From: Sulfitobacter sp.
GTDB lineage: Bacteria > Pseudomonadota > Alphaproteobacteria > Rhodobacterales > Rhodobacteraceae
Assembly (NCBI GenBank): GCA_029252045.1
Contig: JAQXCD010000020.1
Span: 124,001 to 188,000, forward strand
Direction: 5' to 3'
DNA length: 64,000 nucleotides
The notes beneath the pieces were generated by a model. That model was not told the DNA's origin. It did not search any database and saw only the letters and a program-made list of their open reading frames with translations. Both the position numbers and the translations under genes were made by a program. Numbering within the stretch: position 1 is the stretch's first letter; every line of letters starts with the position of its first letter. Below are positions 41,502 through 51,098 of the stretch, piece after piece.

Positions 41502-43337
41502 TTACTTTTCGGTAAATTTCAGCTCGATCCGGCGGTTTCGCGCGCGCGCCTCTTCAGTGTTTGCCGTATCAACGGGCTGATACTGCCCGAACCCGTTTGC
41601 GGACAAACGGTCCGGCGGAATGGCAAGGAAGTTCGCCATGTATTTCACCACAGACAAGGCGCGGGCCTGGCTAAGCTCCCAATTGTCCGAAAACTCGCCC
41701 TGACCGGACAGAGGAATATTATCGGTATGGCCATCTACACGAATAACCCAGTCAATTTCGGCAGGGATGTCTGCCGCAACATTGCGCAGGATGTCGGCCA
41801 CTTTTGCGATCTCTCGCGTGCCCTTGCGCGACAGGTCAGCACCGCCCGGCGGGAACAGAACCTCAGAGCTGAACACAAACCGGTCGCCTTCAATCCGCAC
41901 ACCCTCTTGCGTACCCAGAACACTGCGCAACCGTCCGAAGAACTCAGAGCGATACTGCTCAAGGTTTTTGGTTTCGGCCTCAAGGCGCTTGCGCTCTGCG
42001 GTCTCCAACTCGGCCCGCTTGCGCTCCTCCGCTGCGACCCGGGCCAGCGCGGTATTCAACTGAGATCCCAGCGATTGCAACTCAACCTCACGGGCCACGT
42101 CCTCGGCCGCAGCGACATCCAGCATCCCCTGTAGGCTGGTCAGCTGTGCACGCAAGGCTGCCACCTGCTGGTTGAGCAATTCGGTCTGGCGTTGGGCCGC
42201 AGCAGAGGTTTCCTGCTCGGTTGCCAGCTGCGCCTGTGCTTGCGCAAGCAAGGCAGCGCGACGTTCTACTTCGCTTTGCGTCTCGTCCACACTGCCCTGC
42301 GCTGCCAATTTGGCAGCCAAAGCAGCCGCAAGGCGGGTGCGTAAGTCCTCAATCTGGGTTGTCGTTTCAGCCTGCGACGTGTCCAATTGGGCCTCTAACG
42401 CCGCAATCCGTGCTTCAGCATCCTGCAAACTTGTCTGCAACTGTGCTTCGCTGCCCTGCGCATCACTCAATGCGGTTGCCAGTCGCAGGTCCAATTCCTC
42501 TTCCGCTGCACGCGCAGCAGCCAGTAGCGTCAGCGTTTCTTCCGCGCGCTTGCGCTGCGCCTCCAGCGATAAGGTCATCGCCGTCAGCTCGGTATCCGCA
42601 TTCTCCAGCCGCGCGCGCAACGCCTCGGCTGCCGCTGCATCGGCAAGCTGGGCCGCTTCCTGCGCAGTTAGCGCCTCTTGCGCGGCAGCGACGTCAGCCG
42701 TGAGTGCCGCAACCTGATCTTCTGCCTCGGCGTTCTTGGCACGCAAATCCGCCGCCAGTGCTTCCAGCGCTTCACGGCGCGCAGCAGCCAAACGGGCCGC
42801 TTCTTCCTGCGCATCCACTTCGCTTCGGCTCGCTGCGAGGGCAAGATTAAGCGCCTCTTGCTCGCTCAGTAAATCCGCCTCGCGGGTTTCTAAAGTAGCC
42901 ACCTGCCCGCGTGCGGCGTCACGGTCCGCAATCAATGCGGCAACTTGCGCCTCGAAACTGGTCAAACGAATTTGTGCCGCCCCTAGTGCTTCGTCTTGCG
43001 CCGCGCGCTCGGACTGTAGACCCGCAATCAGCGCATTCTGCTCTGCTGCCTGTGTTTCCGCATCCACCAGCGATGCACGCAATGCGCCTACGCGCGCTTC
43101 GAGATCATTGTTTTGCCGCTGTTCCAGCCCCAAGGCCTGCGCCAAGGCCGCCACCTCGGAGGATAGCTCGTCCAGCTCGGTCTCCTGACCGGAAATTTGT
43201 TCTGTAAGGACAAATTGCATAACCATAAAAATGGTCAGCACAAACATGAGCACCAGCAAAAGGCCGGTCATGGCATCCACAAACCCCGGCCAGATGGACG
43301 CCTGAAACCGCGCGCCGGTGCGTCGCGACAGTGCCAT
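41502..43337 (-). CDS. OmpA/MotB-like protein with long coiled coil
   Basis: A 611-residue inner membrane-anchored protein. One transmembrane helix near residues 22-44 (AMTGLLLVLMFVLTIFMVMQ, a MotB/TolR-like position), a long Ala/Glu/Gln-rich coiled coil from about 45 to 470, then an OmpA-like peptidoglycan-binding domain (RVDGHTDNIPL, NWELSQARALSVVKYM, ending ARARNRRIELKF). It follows the ExbB-like gene by two bases. Together they look like a proton-driven stator unit that reaches the cell wall, but it is not flagellar MotAB nor Tol-Pal by context. Function unknown. Confidence 0.84.
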   Translation of the reverse strand: MALSRRTGARFQASIWPGFVDAMTGLLLVLMFVLTIFMVMQFVLTEQISGQETELDELSSEVAALAQALGLEQRQNNDLEARVGALRASLVDAETQAAEQNALIAGLQSERAAQDEALGAAQIRLTSFEAQVAALIADRDAARGQVATLETREADLLSEQEALNLALAASRSEVDAQEEAARLAAARREALEALAADLRAKNAEAEDQVAALTADVAAAQEALTAQEAAQLADAAAAEALRARLENADTELTAMTLSLEAQRKRAEETLTLLAAARAAEEELDLRLATALSDAQGSEAQLQTSLQDAEARIAALEAQLDTSQAETTTQIEDLRTRLAAALAAKLAAQGSVDETQSEVERRAALLAQAQAQLATEQETSAAAQRQTELLNQQVAALRAQLTSLQGMLDVAAAEDVAREVELQSLGSQLNTALARVAAEERKRAELETAERKRLEAETKNLEQYRSEFFGRLRSVLGTQEGVRIEGDRFVFSSEVLFPPGGADLSRKGTREIAKVADILRNVAADIPAEIDWVIRVDGHTDNIPLSGQGEFSDNWELSQARALSVVKYMANFLAIPPDRLSANGFGQYQPVDTANTEEARARNRRIELKFTEK

Positions 43338-43339
43338 GC

Positions 43340-44560
43340 CTAGCGCTCCCCGCCGCCGGGATTAGCGGATGTAGCCCGCATCCGGCGCGGCTCGGTGCTG
43401 CTACGCGGTGAAGACATTGCTTTGGTCAGATAAGACAGCTCCTGACGCAATTCTGCCATGGATTCCTGACGCCCTGCAGAAATTTCCTCAAGGATACGGA
43501 GCATTTGCACGTCAATCGAACGCAAGCGCATACGGCTTTCAGCATCGCCCCCCGCACTGTCTGCCTGACCTGCATTGCGCCGCTCAAGCGCGTTTATCAT
43601 CCGCTCCTGCCAGTCCGCAATCCGCTCTAATGCGTCACTTGATCCACCCTGATCGCCCAACTGCACCGCCATACGTTCAATGGCCGTGGCCAGCGCGCCC
43701 AATCGCTGTTCAACCTCCGCGCGGCCCGCCTCGGAGCGGCTGAACATGTCTTGCATATTCTCCATCTGCTCGGCCATGTGATCCACCATGCCCGCCATCA
43801 CCGCCTGCTCTGGCGTGCTGTCATCCCCGGAAGCAAAGCCAACCCGCGTGATGGAGCTGAGCCAGTCTTCAAGTTCCTGATAAAAGCGGTTCTGGCCGTG
43901 GCCCGCAAACAGCTCAAGGAGGCCAACAATCAAGGAGCCCGCCAGACCCAACAGAGAAGACGCAAAGGCCACTCCCATACCGGCCAGCTGTGATTCCAGA
44001 CCCGTCATGAGGCGGCTGAACACATCTGTGCTGCTCTCGCCCGCTTGGGGGGCAAGACTGCGGATCGTGTCTACAATCGCTGGAACTGTTGTTGCCAGCC
44101 CATAAAATGTCCCCAAAAGGCCCAGAAAGATCAGCGTGTTGACGATGTAGCGCGTGATCTCGCGCGCCTCGTCAATACGGGTGGAAACAGAATCAAGGAT
44201 CGAGCGCGTGGAAGAGGCACTCACCTGCATCCGTGCGCCGCGGGTGCGCAGCAACGCCGCAAGCGGGGCCAACATCTGTGGCGGTGTATCGCTCGGCTCG
44301 TCGTTGTCGGATGCGAAGTTTTCGATCCAACGGACCGACCCGATAAGCTGCAGCACCTGATAGAAACAGGCGACCACACCGATCAGGAACACAAACCCGA
44401 TAAACCCGTTCAGGTAAGGATTTGCCAAAAATACGGAAAGAACCCGCGGCAACGCGACGAAGATGCCAAAGCCGGATAGGCCCAGCACCAGCAACATCAG
44501 CGTGATTTGCCGGACGGGTTGAGAAAACTGCGGTTTTGCCTCGCGGTCTGGCTGCGCCAT
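43340..44560 (-). CDS. MotA/TolQ/ExbB-like membrane protein
   Basis: A 406-residue protein with two N-terminal helices (residues about 18-40 and 50-73) and a channel-type pair (about 138-160, IVNTLIFLGLLGTFYGLA, and 196-220, GVAFASSLLGLAGSLIVG), followed by a long helical cytoplasmic tail (250-406). The paired helices match the MotA/TolQ/ExbB proton-channel motif. The C-terminal tail is Arg-rich and variable. Operon with the OmpA-like gene. Confidence 0.86.
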   Translation of the reverse strand: MAQPDREAKPQFSQPVRQITLMLLVLGLSGFGIFVALPRVLSVFLANPYLNGFIGFVFLIGVVACFYQVLQLIGSVRWIENFASDNDEPSDTPPQMLAPLAALLRTRGARMQVSASSTRSILDSVSTRIDEAREITRYIVNTLIFLGLLGTFYGLATTVPAIVDTIRSLAPQAGESSTDVFSRLMTGLESQLAGMGVAFASSLLGLAGSLIVGLLELFAGHGQNRFYQELEDWLSSITRVGFASGDDSTPEQAVMAGMVDHMAEQMENMQDMFSRSEAGRAEVEQRLGALATAIERMAVQLGDQGGSSDALERIADWQERMINALERRNAGQADSAGGDAESRMRLRSIDVQMLRILEEISAGRQESMAELRQELSYLTKAMSSPRSSTEPRRMRATSANPGGGER

Positions 44561-44629
44561 GCGCCCCTGCTCCTGACCTTATTGTTATTGCTAATTAGCT
44601 TAACCTGAAATTACGCCAAGCCAAAGGGT

Positions 44630-45160
44630 TTATGCAGCAATCTCACGAACCCGTGCCGCCAGCCACTCCAGCGCTGGGTCATGCAGCCCTACAGATGCCA
44701 GATGTTCCGCCGTATTATAGAGGTATTCCGTGTTCGGCCCACGCCCGCCCACGGCACGCGCAATGATTTGCGCTTGCTCTTCCAGCTCCAGATTACCGCA
44801 ATACTGCTCATGCGCCTCGTCGATAACATAGACCACCGCCGTAACCTCACGCCCGTCAACAAGTTGAACAGAAAGTTCTTTTTCAACGTAAGCCGAAGAA
44901 ATAAGCTCACGCTCGCGCAGATACTCCAGCGTCTGCGCCTCCTGCCCTGCCACCACTTGAAGCGCGACACCCTCACACGCCTTACCGGCCTGCTGGTCCA
45001 ACGCCAGCACTAGACCCGGTGCCGCATCCGTCCCGCGATGGTGGATCGAGCGCATACAAAACGAGCGCGCATAGTCGGGCAACGTGCCGATTACGCTGTC
45101 CGCCACCTCAAATCCCGGATTCCAAAGAAGGCTGCCATAGCCAAATACCCAAATACTCAT
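44630..45160 (-). CDS. chaC: Glutathione-specific gamma-glutamylcyclotransferase
   Basis: A 176-residue ChaC-family enzyme that degrades glutathione to 5-oxoproline and Cys-Gly. The N-terminal substrate loop VFGYGSLLWNPGFE is diagnostic. The catalytic Glu is expected in the YLRERELIS region. Divergent from the DUF2125 gene. Confidence 0.93.
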   Translation of the reverse strand: MSIWVFGYGSLLWNPGFEVADSVIGTLPDYARSFCMRSIHHRGTDAAPGLVLALDQQAGKACEGVALQVVAGQEAQTLEYLRERELISSAYVEKELSVQLVDGREVTAVVYVIDEAHEQYCGNLELEEQAQIIARAVGGRGPNTEYLYNTAEHLASVGLHDPALEWLAARVREIAA

Positions 45161-45224
45161 CTGGTTCTCCTGTGTTGTGGCAGGTAAACCCTATCAATGC
45201 GTTGATGAAAAGGGGGCTTTGCCC

Positions 45225-46220
45225 ATGCGTCGTTTTGCCGTGAAATTATTGGTCCTGTTTGCCGTTGTTTGGGGCGGATGGTGGTATTTGGCCACCAGCA
45301 GTGTTCACAACCGGCTGAACACATGGCTGGAAGACCGCCGTGCAGAAGGCTGGCAAGCCGAGATCGCCAGCGTCACACGCGCAGGGTTTCCACTGCGCAT
45401 CACGACGATCCTCACGGATATCTCGCTGGTCGACCCGCAAACACAAGGCAGTCTGCGGGTGCCTGCGCTTACGCTGTCCTCGCCCATCTACTGGCCCGGC
45501 CACGCAAGCGTGCAACTACCTGCCGATCCGTTAGTCTTCACTGCGGCCGAAGACACAGCCACGCTAAACTGGGACGGCGCAAACGCAGCCGTGCGCTTGC
45601 ATCCGGGCACAGCGCTTCAACTGGAAACGCTCAGCGCATCCAGCCGCAATCTGTCCTTTGAGCTGAAAGACGGCCAACTCATTAGCATGGCAAATCTACA
45701 GGCCGATGTTGCACAGGCGCGCGCCCCCGAGACCTACGAGATTGACCTGACCGCGACGGGCCTATCCTTTGGGCCAGCGTTTACCGGCGTTCTGGTTCGC
45801 CCTGCCGGCACCCCCGATGCGTTTGAGCCGATCATCGCGGATATGACCGTGACCTTTGACCGCCCTTGGGATCGCAGCGCCATGCAAGGCACCCGCCCAC
45901 AGCCGCGCATGATCCGCATCAATGAATTGGCAGCTAATTATTCTGACACAGGCATGACCGCCAGCGGAGAAATGTCTGTAGATGCAGAAGGGGTCCCCAC
46001 CGGGGAGTTACGCATAAAAGTACGCAATTGGCAGGAGATCTTTGAACTCATGGTAGCATCGAACACCATTCCGCCAGAATGGCCCCCCGTAGCAGAACGG
46101 ATGTTGCAATCTATGTCTGATCTCCAAGGTGCACTGGACCTCACAATTACAGCGCAAAGCGGGCAGTTGCGCATGGGCTTCCTGCCTCTTGGCCCTGCCC
46201 CGCGTCTGGTCATCCGTTAA
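45225..46220 (+). CDS. DUF2125 family protein
   Basis: A 331-residue protein with one N-terminal signal-anchor (residues about 4-22, [18 protein letters not shown]) and a beta-rich periplasmic domain. DUF2125 proteins are common in alphaproteobacteria and have no known function; AsmA-like architecture is possible. Start ATG 45225; the TTG reading from 45177 is not used. The stop codon lies back to back with the convergent extensin-like gene, sharing the palindromic TTAA. Confidence 0.85.
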   Translation: MRRFAVKLLVLFAVVWGGWWYLATSSVHNRLNTWLEDRRAEGWQAEIASVTRAGFPLRITTILTDISLVDPQTQGSLRVPALTLSSPIYWPGHASVQLPADPLVFTAAEDTATLNWDGANAAVRLHPGTALQLETLSASSRNLSFELKDGQLISMANLQADVAQARAPETYEIDLTATGLSFGPAFTGVLVRPAGTPDAFEPIIADMTVTFDRPWDRSAMQGTRPQPRMIRINELAANYSDTGMTASGEMSVDAEGVPTGELRIKVRNWQEIFELMVASNTIPPEWPPVAERMLQSMSDLQGALDLTITAQSGQLRMGFLPLGPAPRLVIR

Positions 46221-46975
46221 CGGCAGTAGGTTCCGTTGCGATATCGCATGGTGTCAAAGTGGAAGTGATCAAGGTGAAACTTGTTTGCTTTCGGGCCCAG
46301 TACTGTCCCGAATGGACCACAAGCGCCTGCATGCATCTTGCGTAGTGCTTTACTGCTTCAGCCCGCGTTCCAGCCCTGAAGCACGGTAATTACACTGCCA
46401 TCCACCAGCTAGAAGCCTGAAATGTCGATGGCCCGGCCTGTGCCATGTTCAGAGATTTTTCCTGTCTTGGCATTGTTGCGACGGCGGCAGGCGTAATGCG
46501 CCGCAACCTTGATCTCGCGCAGGCCACCGCCTTTTCCCGAAAGTGCGGGCTTGGCGCTATTATCGACCCATGATTTCAGCGCCTTGGTAGTATCGCAATC
46601 CATGGTCGATTTGGCGCTGAGGCGCACGCCGGAAACGGATGCAATGCTCATCGCGTTATCGACGCCACAACCGGCGATTTTACCCGGAACACGCCCGATG
46701 ACTTCACCCTGAATGGACGGATCACCGCAAACTGAGCCAGCGGCAAACGCCCGTTGCTTTTGGAGTTGCGCCCCCGCTGCTTTGGGAGAGCGGAACACGG
46801 GCCGCAGGGATTTGAAGAACCCGCCTTGTTTATTCTATTCCGCCGAACGGTCGATTGTGTCGTCGGCTGTCACTTCGACGGGCGCCGCGGGCCGGGCCTC
46901 TGGCCGTTGCGAGCTGTCAGGCCCTGCGCAGGACACAGTCGCCATGACACACAGCGCAACCGTCAGACGCTTCAC
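46217..46975 (-). pseudogene. Extensin-like family gene with three in-frame stop codons
   Basis: One continuous reading frame of 252 residues interrupted by TAG at codon 47 (46835-46837), TAG at codon 189 (46409-46411) and TGA at codon 206 (46358-46360), ending with TAA at 46217-46219. The N-terminus is a lipoprotein-type signal with the lipobox cysteine at residue 16 (MATVSC). The extensin-like C-terminal domain (PF06904) covers about residues 70-252: SVCGDPSIQG, AHYACRRRN, EHGTGRAIDISGF then, after the second stop, [15 protein letters not shown]. No frameshifts are present. GTG start overlaps the tyrA stop (GTGA). A single C-to-T change per site would explain each stop. Confidence 0.86.
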
Positions 46976-47895
46976 GGTTTGCGCCCCACACCACGACCAA
47001 AGTCGGCGGCATCCGTATCCTGCCCCGCCTCGATAATCCCGCGCCGGATGGCACGAGTGCGCGTGAAATAGTCAAACAGGTGATCCCCGTCGCCCTGTCG
47101 GATGGCGCGTTGCAGCGCAAACAGCTCTTCGGTGAAGCGACCCAGAATTTCCAGCGTTGCCTCTTTGTTTGTCAGGAAAACATCGCGCCACATTGTTGGG
47201 TCAGAGGCCGCAATACGGGTAAAATCGCGAAAACCGCCCGCCGAGTATTTGATCACTTCGCCGTCCGTCACCCGACTAAGATCATCTGCAACCCCAACCA
47301 TCGTATAAGCAATCAGGTGCGGTGCATGGGAGGTCACAGCAACCACGAGATCGTGGTGATCTGCATCCATTTCTTCAACGTTGGACCCAATACCTTCCCA
47401 AAAGCTGCGCAAGCGGGCGATGGCAGCGGGATCGGACCCTGCGACGGGAACCAAAAGACACCAACGGTTGTCAAACAACTCCGCAAAGCCCGCGCGAGGG
47501 CCGGAATGCTCGGTCCCTGCAAGCGGGTGACCTGCGATAAAATGTACGCCCTCTGGCAGATGAGGTATGATTTTCTCGATCACATCCTTTTTGACCGAAC
47601 CGACATCCGTCACGGTCGCACCAGGCGCCAGAACATCGGCAATCTGCGCCATTACAGGCCCCATCGCACCCACAGGCACACAGAGCACAACCAGATCAGC
47701 GCCGCGCACAGCCTCTCGGATATCGTCGTAAACAACATCACAAAGGCCAATTTCACGGGCGATATGGCGCGTTTCGGCAGAGCGTGCAAAGCCCGTAACC
47801 TCTCCTGCAAGCCCTTTGCGCTTCATCGCCCAGAACATCGAAGACGCGATCAGGCCTAGCCCGATCAGGGCAACCCGGTCATAAATATGTGCCAT
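46972..47895 (-). CDS. tyrA: Prephenate/arogenate dehydrogenase family protein
   Basis: A 307-residue NAD(P)-dependent enzyme of tyrosine synthesis. The Rossmann motif is VALIGLGLIASS at residues 8-19 (an Ala replaces the common third Gly), with CVPVGAMGPV, TDVGSVKKDV and HPLAGTEHSGP diagnostic. It follows hisC by three bases, so the two are co-translated, and the broken extensin-like gene overlaps its stop. Confidence 0.94.
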   Translation of the reverse strand: MAHIYDRVALIGLGLIASSMFWAMKRKGLAGEVTGFARSAETRHIAREIGLCDVVYDDIREAVRGADLVVLCVPVGAMGPVMAQIADVLAPGATVTDVGSVKKDVIEKIIPHLPEGVHFIAGHPLAGTEHSGPRAGFAELFDNRWCLLVPVAGSDPAAIARLRSFWEGIGSNVEEMDADHHDLVVAVTSHAPHLIAYTMVGVADDLSRVTDGEVIKYSAGGFRDFTRIAASDPTMWRDVFLTNKEATLEILGRFTEELFALQRAIRQGDGDHLFDYFTRTRAIRRGIIEAGQDTDAADFGRGVGRKP

Positions 47896-47898
47896 CGT

Positions 47899-48981
47899 TT
47901 ACGCCTCCTTGAACTGGCGCACAGCGTGAACCACGCGGCGACAGCCGCTTTCATCGCCGACGGTAATGCGCAAACAGGTCGGTAGTTTGTAGCCAGCCAC
48001 CCGTCGGACAATCAGCCCTTGGGATTGCAGGTGCAAATCACATGCTTCAGCTTCGGATTGCGACGCAAAGCGCGCCAGAACGAAGTTGGCCAGCGAGACA
48101 TCGGACGGGATGCCCATTTCGGCCAAGGCATCGGCCATCCACGCGCGCCAGCGAGCATTCTCGGCACGGCAGTGGTCAATATACTCGACATCCCGCACCG
48201 CAGCTTCGGCAGCGGCAAGTGCCGAATTGCTGAGGTTGAACGGTCCACGCACCCGGCCCAGCACGTCAATCACATGCGAAGGACCATAGCCCCAGCCGAT
48301 CCGCAAACCTCCCAGCCCGTAGATCTTGGAGAACGTCCGCGTCATTACAACATTCTGGCGCGCATCTACCAAGGCAGCACCACCGTCATAGCCCTCCACA
48401 TATTCCGCATAGGCGCCGTCCAGCACCAGCAACGCTTGTGGCGGCAGCCCTTCGGCCAGCCTTGCAATATCGCCGTGCCCGATCATCGTACCTGTCGGAT
48501 TGTTGGGGTTGGCCAGAAACACCAGCCGTGTCTTATCCGTGCAGGCCGCCAGAATCGCATCCACATCGGTCACGCGCTCATGCTCTTTCACCTCAACGGG
48601 TGTCGCACCAGCCGCCAGCGCGGAAATCCGGTACATGGCAAAACCGTGCTCGGTGTGGATGACTTCGGTGTTCGGGCCTGCATAGGCCTGACACAGAAAC
48701 GCAATAATCTCGTCCGAACCGGCCCCGCAGATGATCCGCGCAGGATCAATCCCGTGAACTTCTCCAATTGCGGCGCGCAGCTCTGCATGATCAGAACTGG
48801 GATAGCGGTGCAATTCGCGCCCTGCCCGCTCGTAGGCTTTCAAGGCCAATGGCGATGGCCCGAACGGGTTCTCGTTCGAGCTGAGCTTGAGCGCGTTTTC
48901 ATGGCCTGCCACATGCGAGGCGCCCCCCTGATACAAGGAGATTTCCATAATGCCGGGTTGGGGTGCGATCAGTTGTGTCAT
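47899..48981 (-). CDS. hisC: Histidinol-phosphate aminotransferase
   Basis: A 360-residue class I/II PLP aminotransferase. The start motif [14 protein letters not shown], the PLP-binding region [26 protein letters not shown] and the PLP lysine sequence [15 protein letters not shown] are all present. Clustering with tyrA suggests it may also transaminate prephenate or aromatic keto acids. ATG 48981 was chosen as the longer ORF adds 29 non-family residues. Confidence 0.94.
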   Translation of the reverse strand: MTQLIAPQPGIMEISLYQGGASHVAGHENALKLSSNENPFGPSPLALKAYERAGRELHRYPSSDHAELRAAIGEVHGIDPARIICGAGSDEIIAFLCQAYAGPNTEVIHTEHGFAMYRISALAAGATPVEVKEHERVTDVDAILAACTDKTRLVFLANPNNPTGTMIGHGDIARLAEGLPPQALLVLDGAYAEYVEGYDGGAALVDARQNVVMTRTFSKIYGLGGLRIGWGYGPSHVIDVLGRVRGPFNLSNSALAAAEAAVRDVEYIDHCRAENARWRAWMADALAEMGIPSDVSLANFVLARFASQSEAEACDLHLQSQGLIVRRVAGYKLPTCLRITVGDESGCRRVVHAVRQFKEA

Positions 48982-49085
48982 ATCAGAACTCTTTGGTTGC
49001 TGAGGGTCTTTTAGCGGGTGCCACGCGCCACAGCCACCCGCGATTTGCACCCGCGCGCATCTGTCCACATATCGCCTCTAAAACA

Positions 49086-49117
49086 GAAAACGCCCCACCG
49101 GTTGTCCGGCAGGGCGT
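49086..49117 (-). terminator. Terminator after rpsD
   Basis: ACGCCC and GGGCGT arms (49090-49117) with an inner CCGG-ttgt-CCGG stem; on the minus strand followed by TTTT. Lies between rpsD and hisC. Confidence 0.85.
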
Positions 49118-49144
49118 CTTGTAAAACGGTATCTGCGGCGAAGA

Positions 49145-49765
49145 TTAGTTCTTCGCGTAGAATTCCACGACCAGGTTTGGCTCCATAACAACAGGGTATG
49201 GTACATCGCCCAACTGGGGTGTGCGCACAAATGTGGCTGTCATTTTGGAGTGATCAACGTCGAGGTAGTCAGGAACATCACGCTCGGACAGCTGCGTCGC
49301 TTCGATCAGCGCTACCATCTGCTTGGAACGATCACGCACTTCGATCACGTCACCCTCTTTTACACGGTAAGAAGGAATGTTAACCAGCTTGCCGTTTACG
49401 CGGACGTGGCGGTGGTTCACGAACTGGCGCGCAGCAAATACAGTGGCAACAAACTTGGCACGGTACACAACCGCGTCGAGACGGCGCTCGAGCAGACCAA
49501 TCAGGTTCTCACCTGTATCGCCTTTTACACGCTCGGCTTCGCCATAGATGCGACGGAACTGCTTTTCGGTCAGGTCGCCGTAGTAGCCTTTCAGCTTCTG
49601 CTTGGCGCGCAACTGGATACCGAAATCGGAAATCTTGCCCTTACGGCGCTGACCGTGCTGGCCGGGGCCATATTCGCGACGGTTTACTGGAGACTTTGGG
49701 CGGCCCCAGATGTTTTCGCCCATACGGCGGTCAATTTTGTGCTTGGCAGCGGTGCGTTTAGTCAC
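49145..49765 (-). CDS. rpsD: 30S ribosomal protein S4
   Basis: A 206-residue primary 16S rRNA-binding protein. [36 protein letters not shown] and the S4 RNA-binding domain ([29 protein letters not shown]) are intact. The start is GTG 49765 with an AAAGGAG site seven bases before it; the longer ATG reading is rejected. It stands alone, not in the alpha operon. Confidence 0.97.
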   Translation of the reverse strand: MTKRTAAKHKIDRRMGENIWGRPKSPVNRREYGPGQHGQRRKGKISDFGIQLRAKQKLKGYYGDLTEKQFRRIYGEAERVKGDTGENLIGLLERRLDAVVYRAKFVATVFAARQFVNHRHVRVNGKLVNIPSYRVKEGDVIEVRDRSKQMVALIEATQLSERDVPDYLDVDHSKMTATFVRTPQLGDVPYPVVMEPNLVVEFYAKN

Positions 49766-49927
49766 GGCTGTTCTCCTTTTTGTGGCCCCTAACGAGGCGG
49801 TAAAGGGCGTTGTCCTCTGCGTTTGCACGCCGACAGGGATCCTTTTGCAAGGTCCACCAACACCAACAAGGGCGCGCTTAGCGTGATATGCAGGGGGGAG
49901 TCAATGCGTGATATATGGCGGCACGCG

Positions 49928-50326
49928 TTACTTCTGGATACCTTCCAGATAAGCGGCCAAATCAATCAAGCCTTTTGGCGTCGGAATCACCTCGCCCGAC
50001 TTGGCAACCCAGTCTACCATCGGCCCAGCCAGATCCTGACCAAACTCGGGCATCGCACCAAATTGATGTCGTCCTGAATAGCCGTGAATCTGCGCCATGA
50101 CTTCTTCTATCGGAAAAGTACCGCCATTACGCTTGCTCAGAAGTGTGAGGTTTGCCGGCTGCACCCCCAAGTCCGCAGACCGCGGGCCATCGCCGAGCGC
50201 GGTTTGACCGTGACAGCTTGTGCAATGTTTTGAATAAATATCAGCCCCGCGTGTCTGCGGTTCAGGCGATACACAGGCTGTCAGCGTGACAATCAGCAGC
50301 AGCGAGACGGGAAATAGGAAATGCAT
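49928..50326 (-). CDS. Cytochrome c family lipoprotein
   Basis: A 132-residue protein with a signal peptide and lipobox (LIVTLTAC, Cys at residue 18), so it is probably anchored to a membrane. A single haem c site CTSCH is at residues 35-39, and AMPEFG near 90 gives a likely methionine axial ligand. Redox partner unknown; no oxidase gene lies beside it. Confidence 0.87.
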   Translation of the reverse strand: MHFLFPVSLLLIVTLTACVSPEPQTRGADIYSKHCTSCHGQTALGDGPRSADLGVQPANLTLLSKRNGGTFPIEEVMAQIHGYSGRHQFGAMPEFGQDLAGPMVDWVAKSGEVIPTPKGLIDLAAYLEGIQK

Positions 50327-50391
50327 ATAGTACCTTCGGCTATTGTATCGCGACGACACATGTTTCAGCTACACGGGCGCGTCAATCCGGA

Positions 50392-50973
50392 TCACCTAGA
50401 AGCCTGCGCCACAGCGGCGTGCCTGTGACACCCGACAAGATGGTCATTCACTAGCCCGCAGGCCTCCATCCACGCATAAACGATTGTGGGGCCGCAAAAC
50501 TTGAAACCCGCCTTCTTCAGGTCTTTTGACACCCGTTCCGACAGTTCGGTTTTGGGCGGCACATCGGATTGCGCCGTGAACCTGTTCTGCAACGGTGTGC
50601 CGCCGACATAATCCCACATGAATTTGTCAAAGCCGCCCTGCTCCTCCAGCCGCAGCCATGCCTGTGCGTTGGTAATCGCGGCCTCAATTTTGCCCCTGTG
50701 TCGGATGATCCCTGCATTCCCCAGCAGGCGCTGCACATCCGCCTCGCCCCATTTTGAAATGACATGCGGATCGAACCCTGCAAACGCTTCGCGAAAAGCG
50801 TCGCGCTTTTTAAGGATTGTGATCCAGCTCAGGCCTGCCTGAAACCCGTCAAGGATAAGCTTTTCCCATAACGCACGACTGTCATACTCGGGCACACCCC
50901 ATTCAGTGTCGTGATAATCAACATATATTTGCTCGGGGCCGGCCCATGCACACCGCCCAGTGTCTTGCGTCAT
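50392..50973 (-). CDS. tag: DNA-3-methyladenine glycosylase I
   Basis: A 193-residue base-excision enzyme. CAWAGPEQIYVDYHDTEWG at the N-terminus, LSWITILKKRDAFREAF (helix-hairpin region), FKFCGPTIVYAWMEACG and the C-terminal GCHRH zinc-binding residues fit Tag. Single gene. Confidence 0.95.
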   Translation of the reverse strand: MTQDTGRCAWAGPEQIYVDYHDTEWGVPEYDSRALWEKLILDGFQAGLSWITILKKRDAFREAFAGFDPHVISKWGEADVQRLLGNAGIIRHRGKIEAAITNAQAWLRLEEQGGFDKFMWDYVGGTPLQNRFTAQSDVPPKTELSERVSKDLKKAGFKFCGPTIVYAWMEACGLVNDHLVGCHRHAAVAQASR

Positions 50974-51098
50974 GCCAAGCCTTCCCCGCTGTTAGCAACA
51001 TTTGACGGCAAATTTGCCCCTTAACACCTTATTAGCGGCTGCGCGCCAATGTCCACCAATGGCAGGGCCTGATGCCACAGGTAACAAGGGATGTAACC

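Noticed and set aside
41502..44560. Zorya anti-phage system
   Set aside because: Only a MotA/MotB-like pair is present; no zorC/zorD/zorE candidate and neighbours are housekeeping genes.
46409..46798. Complete 129-residue gene at the extensin-like locus
   Set aside because: It has no start context and covers only the middle of the domain; the surrounding frame with stops explains it better.
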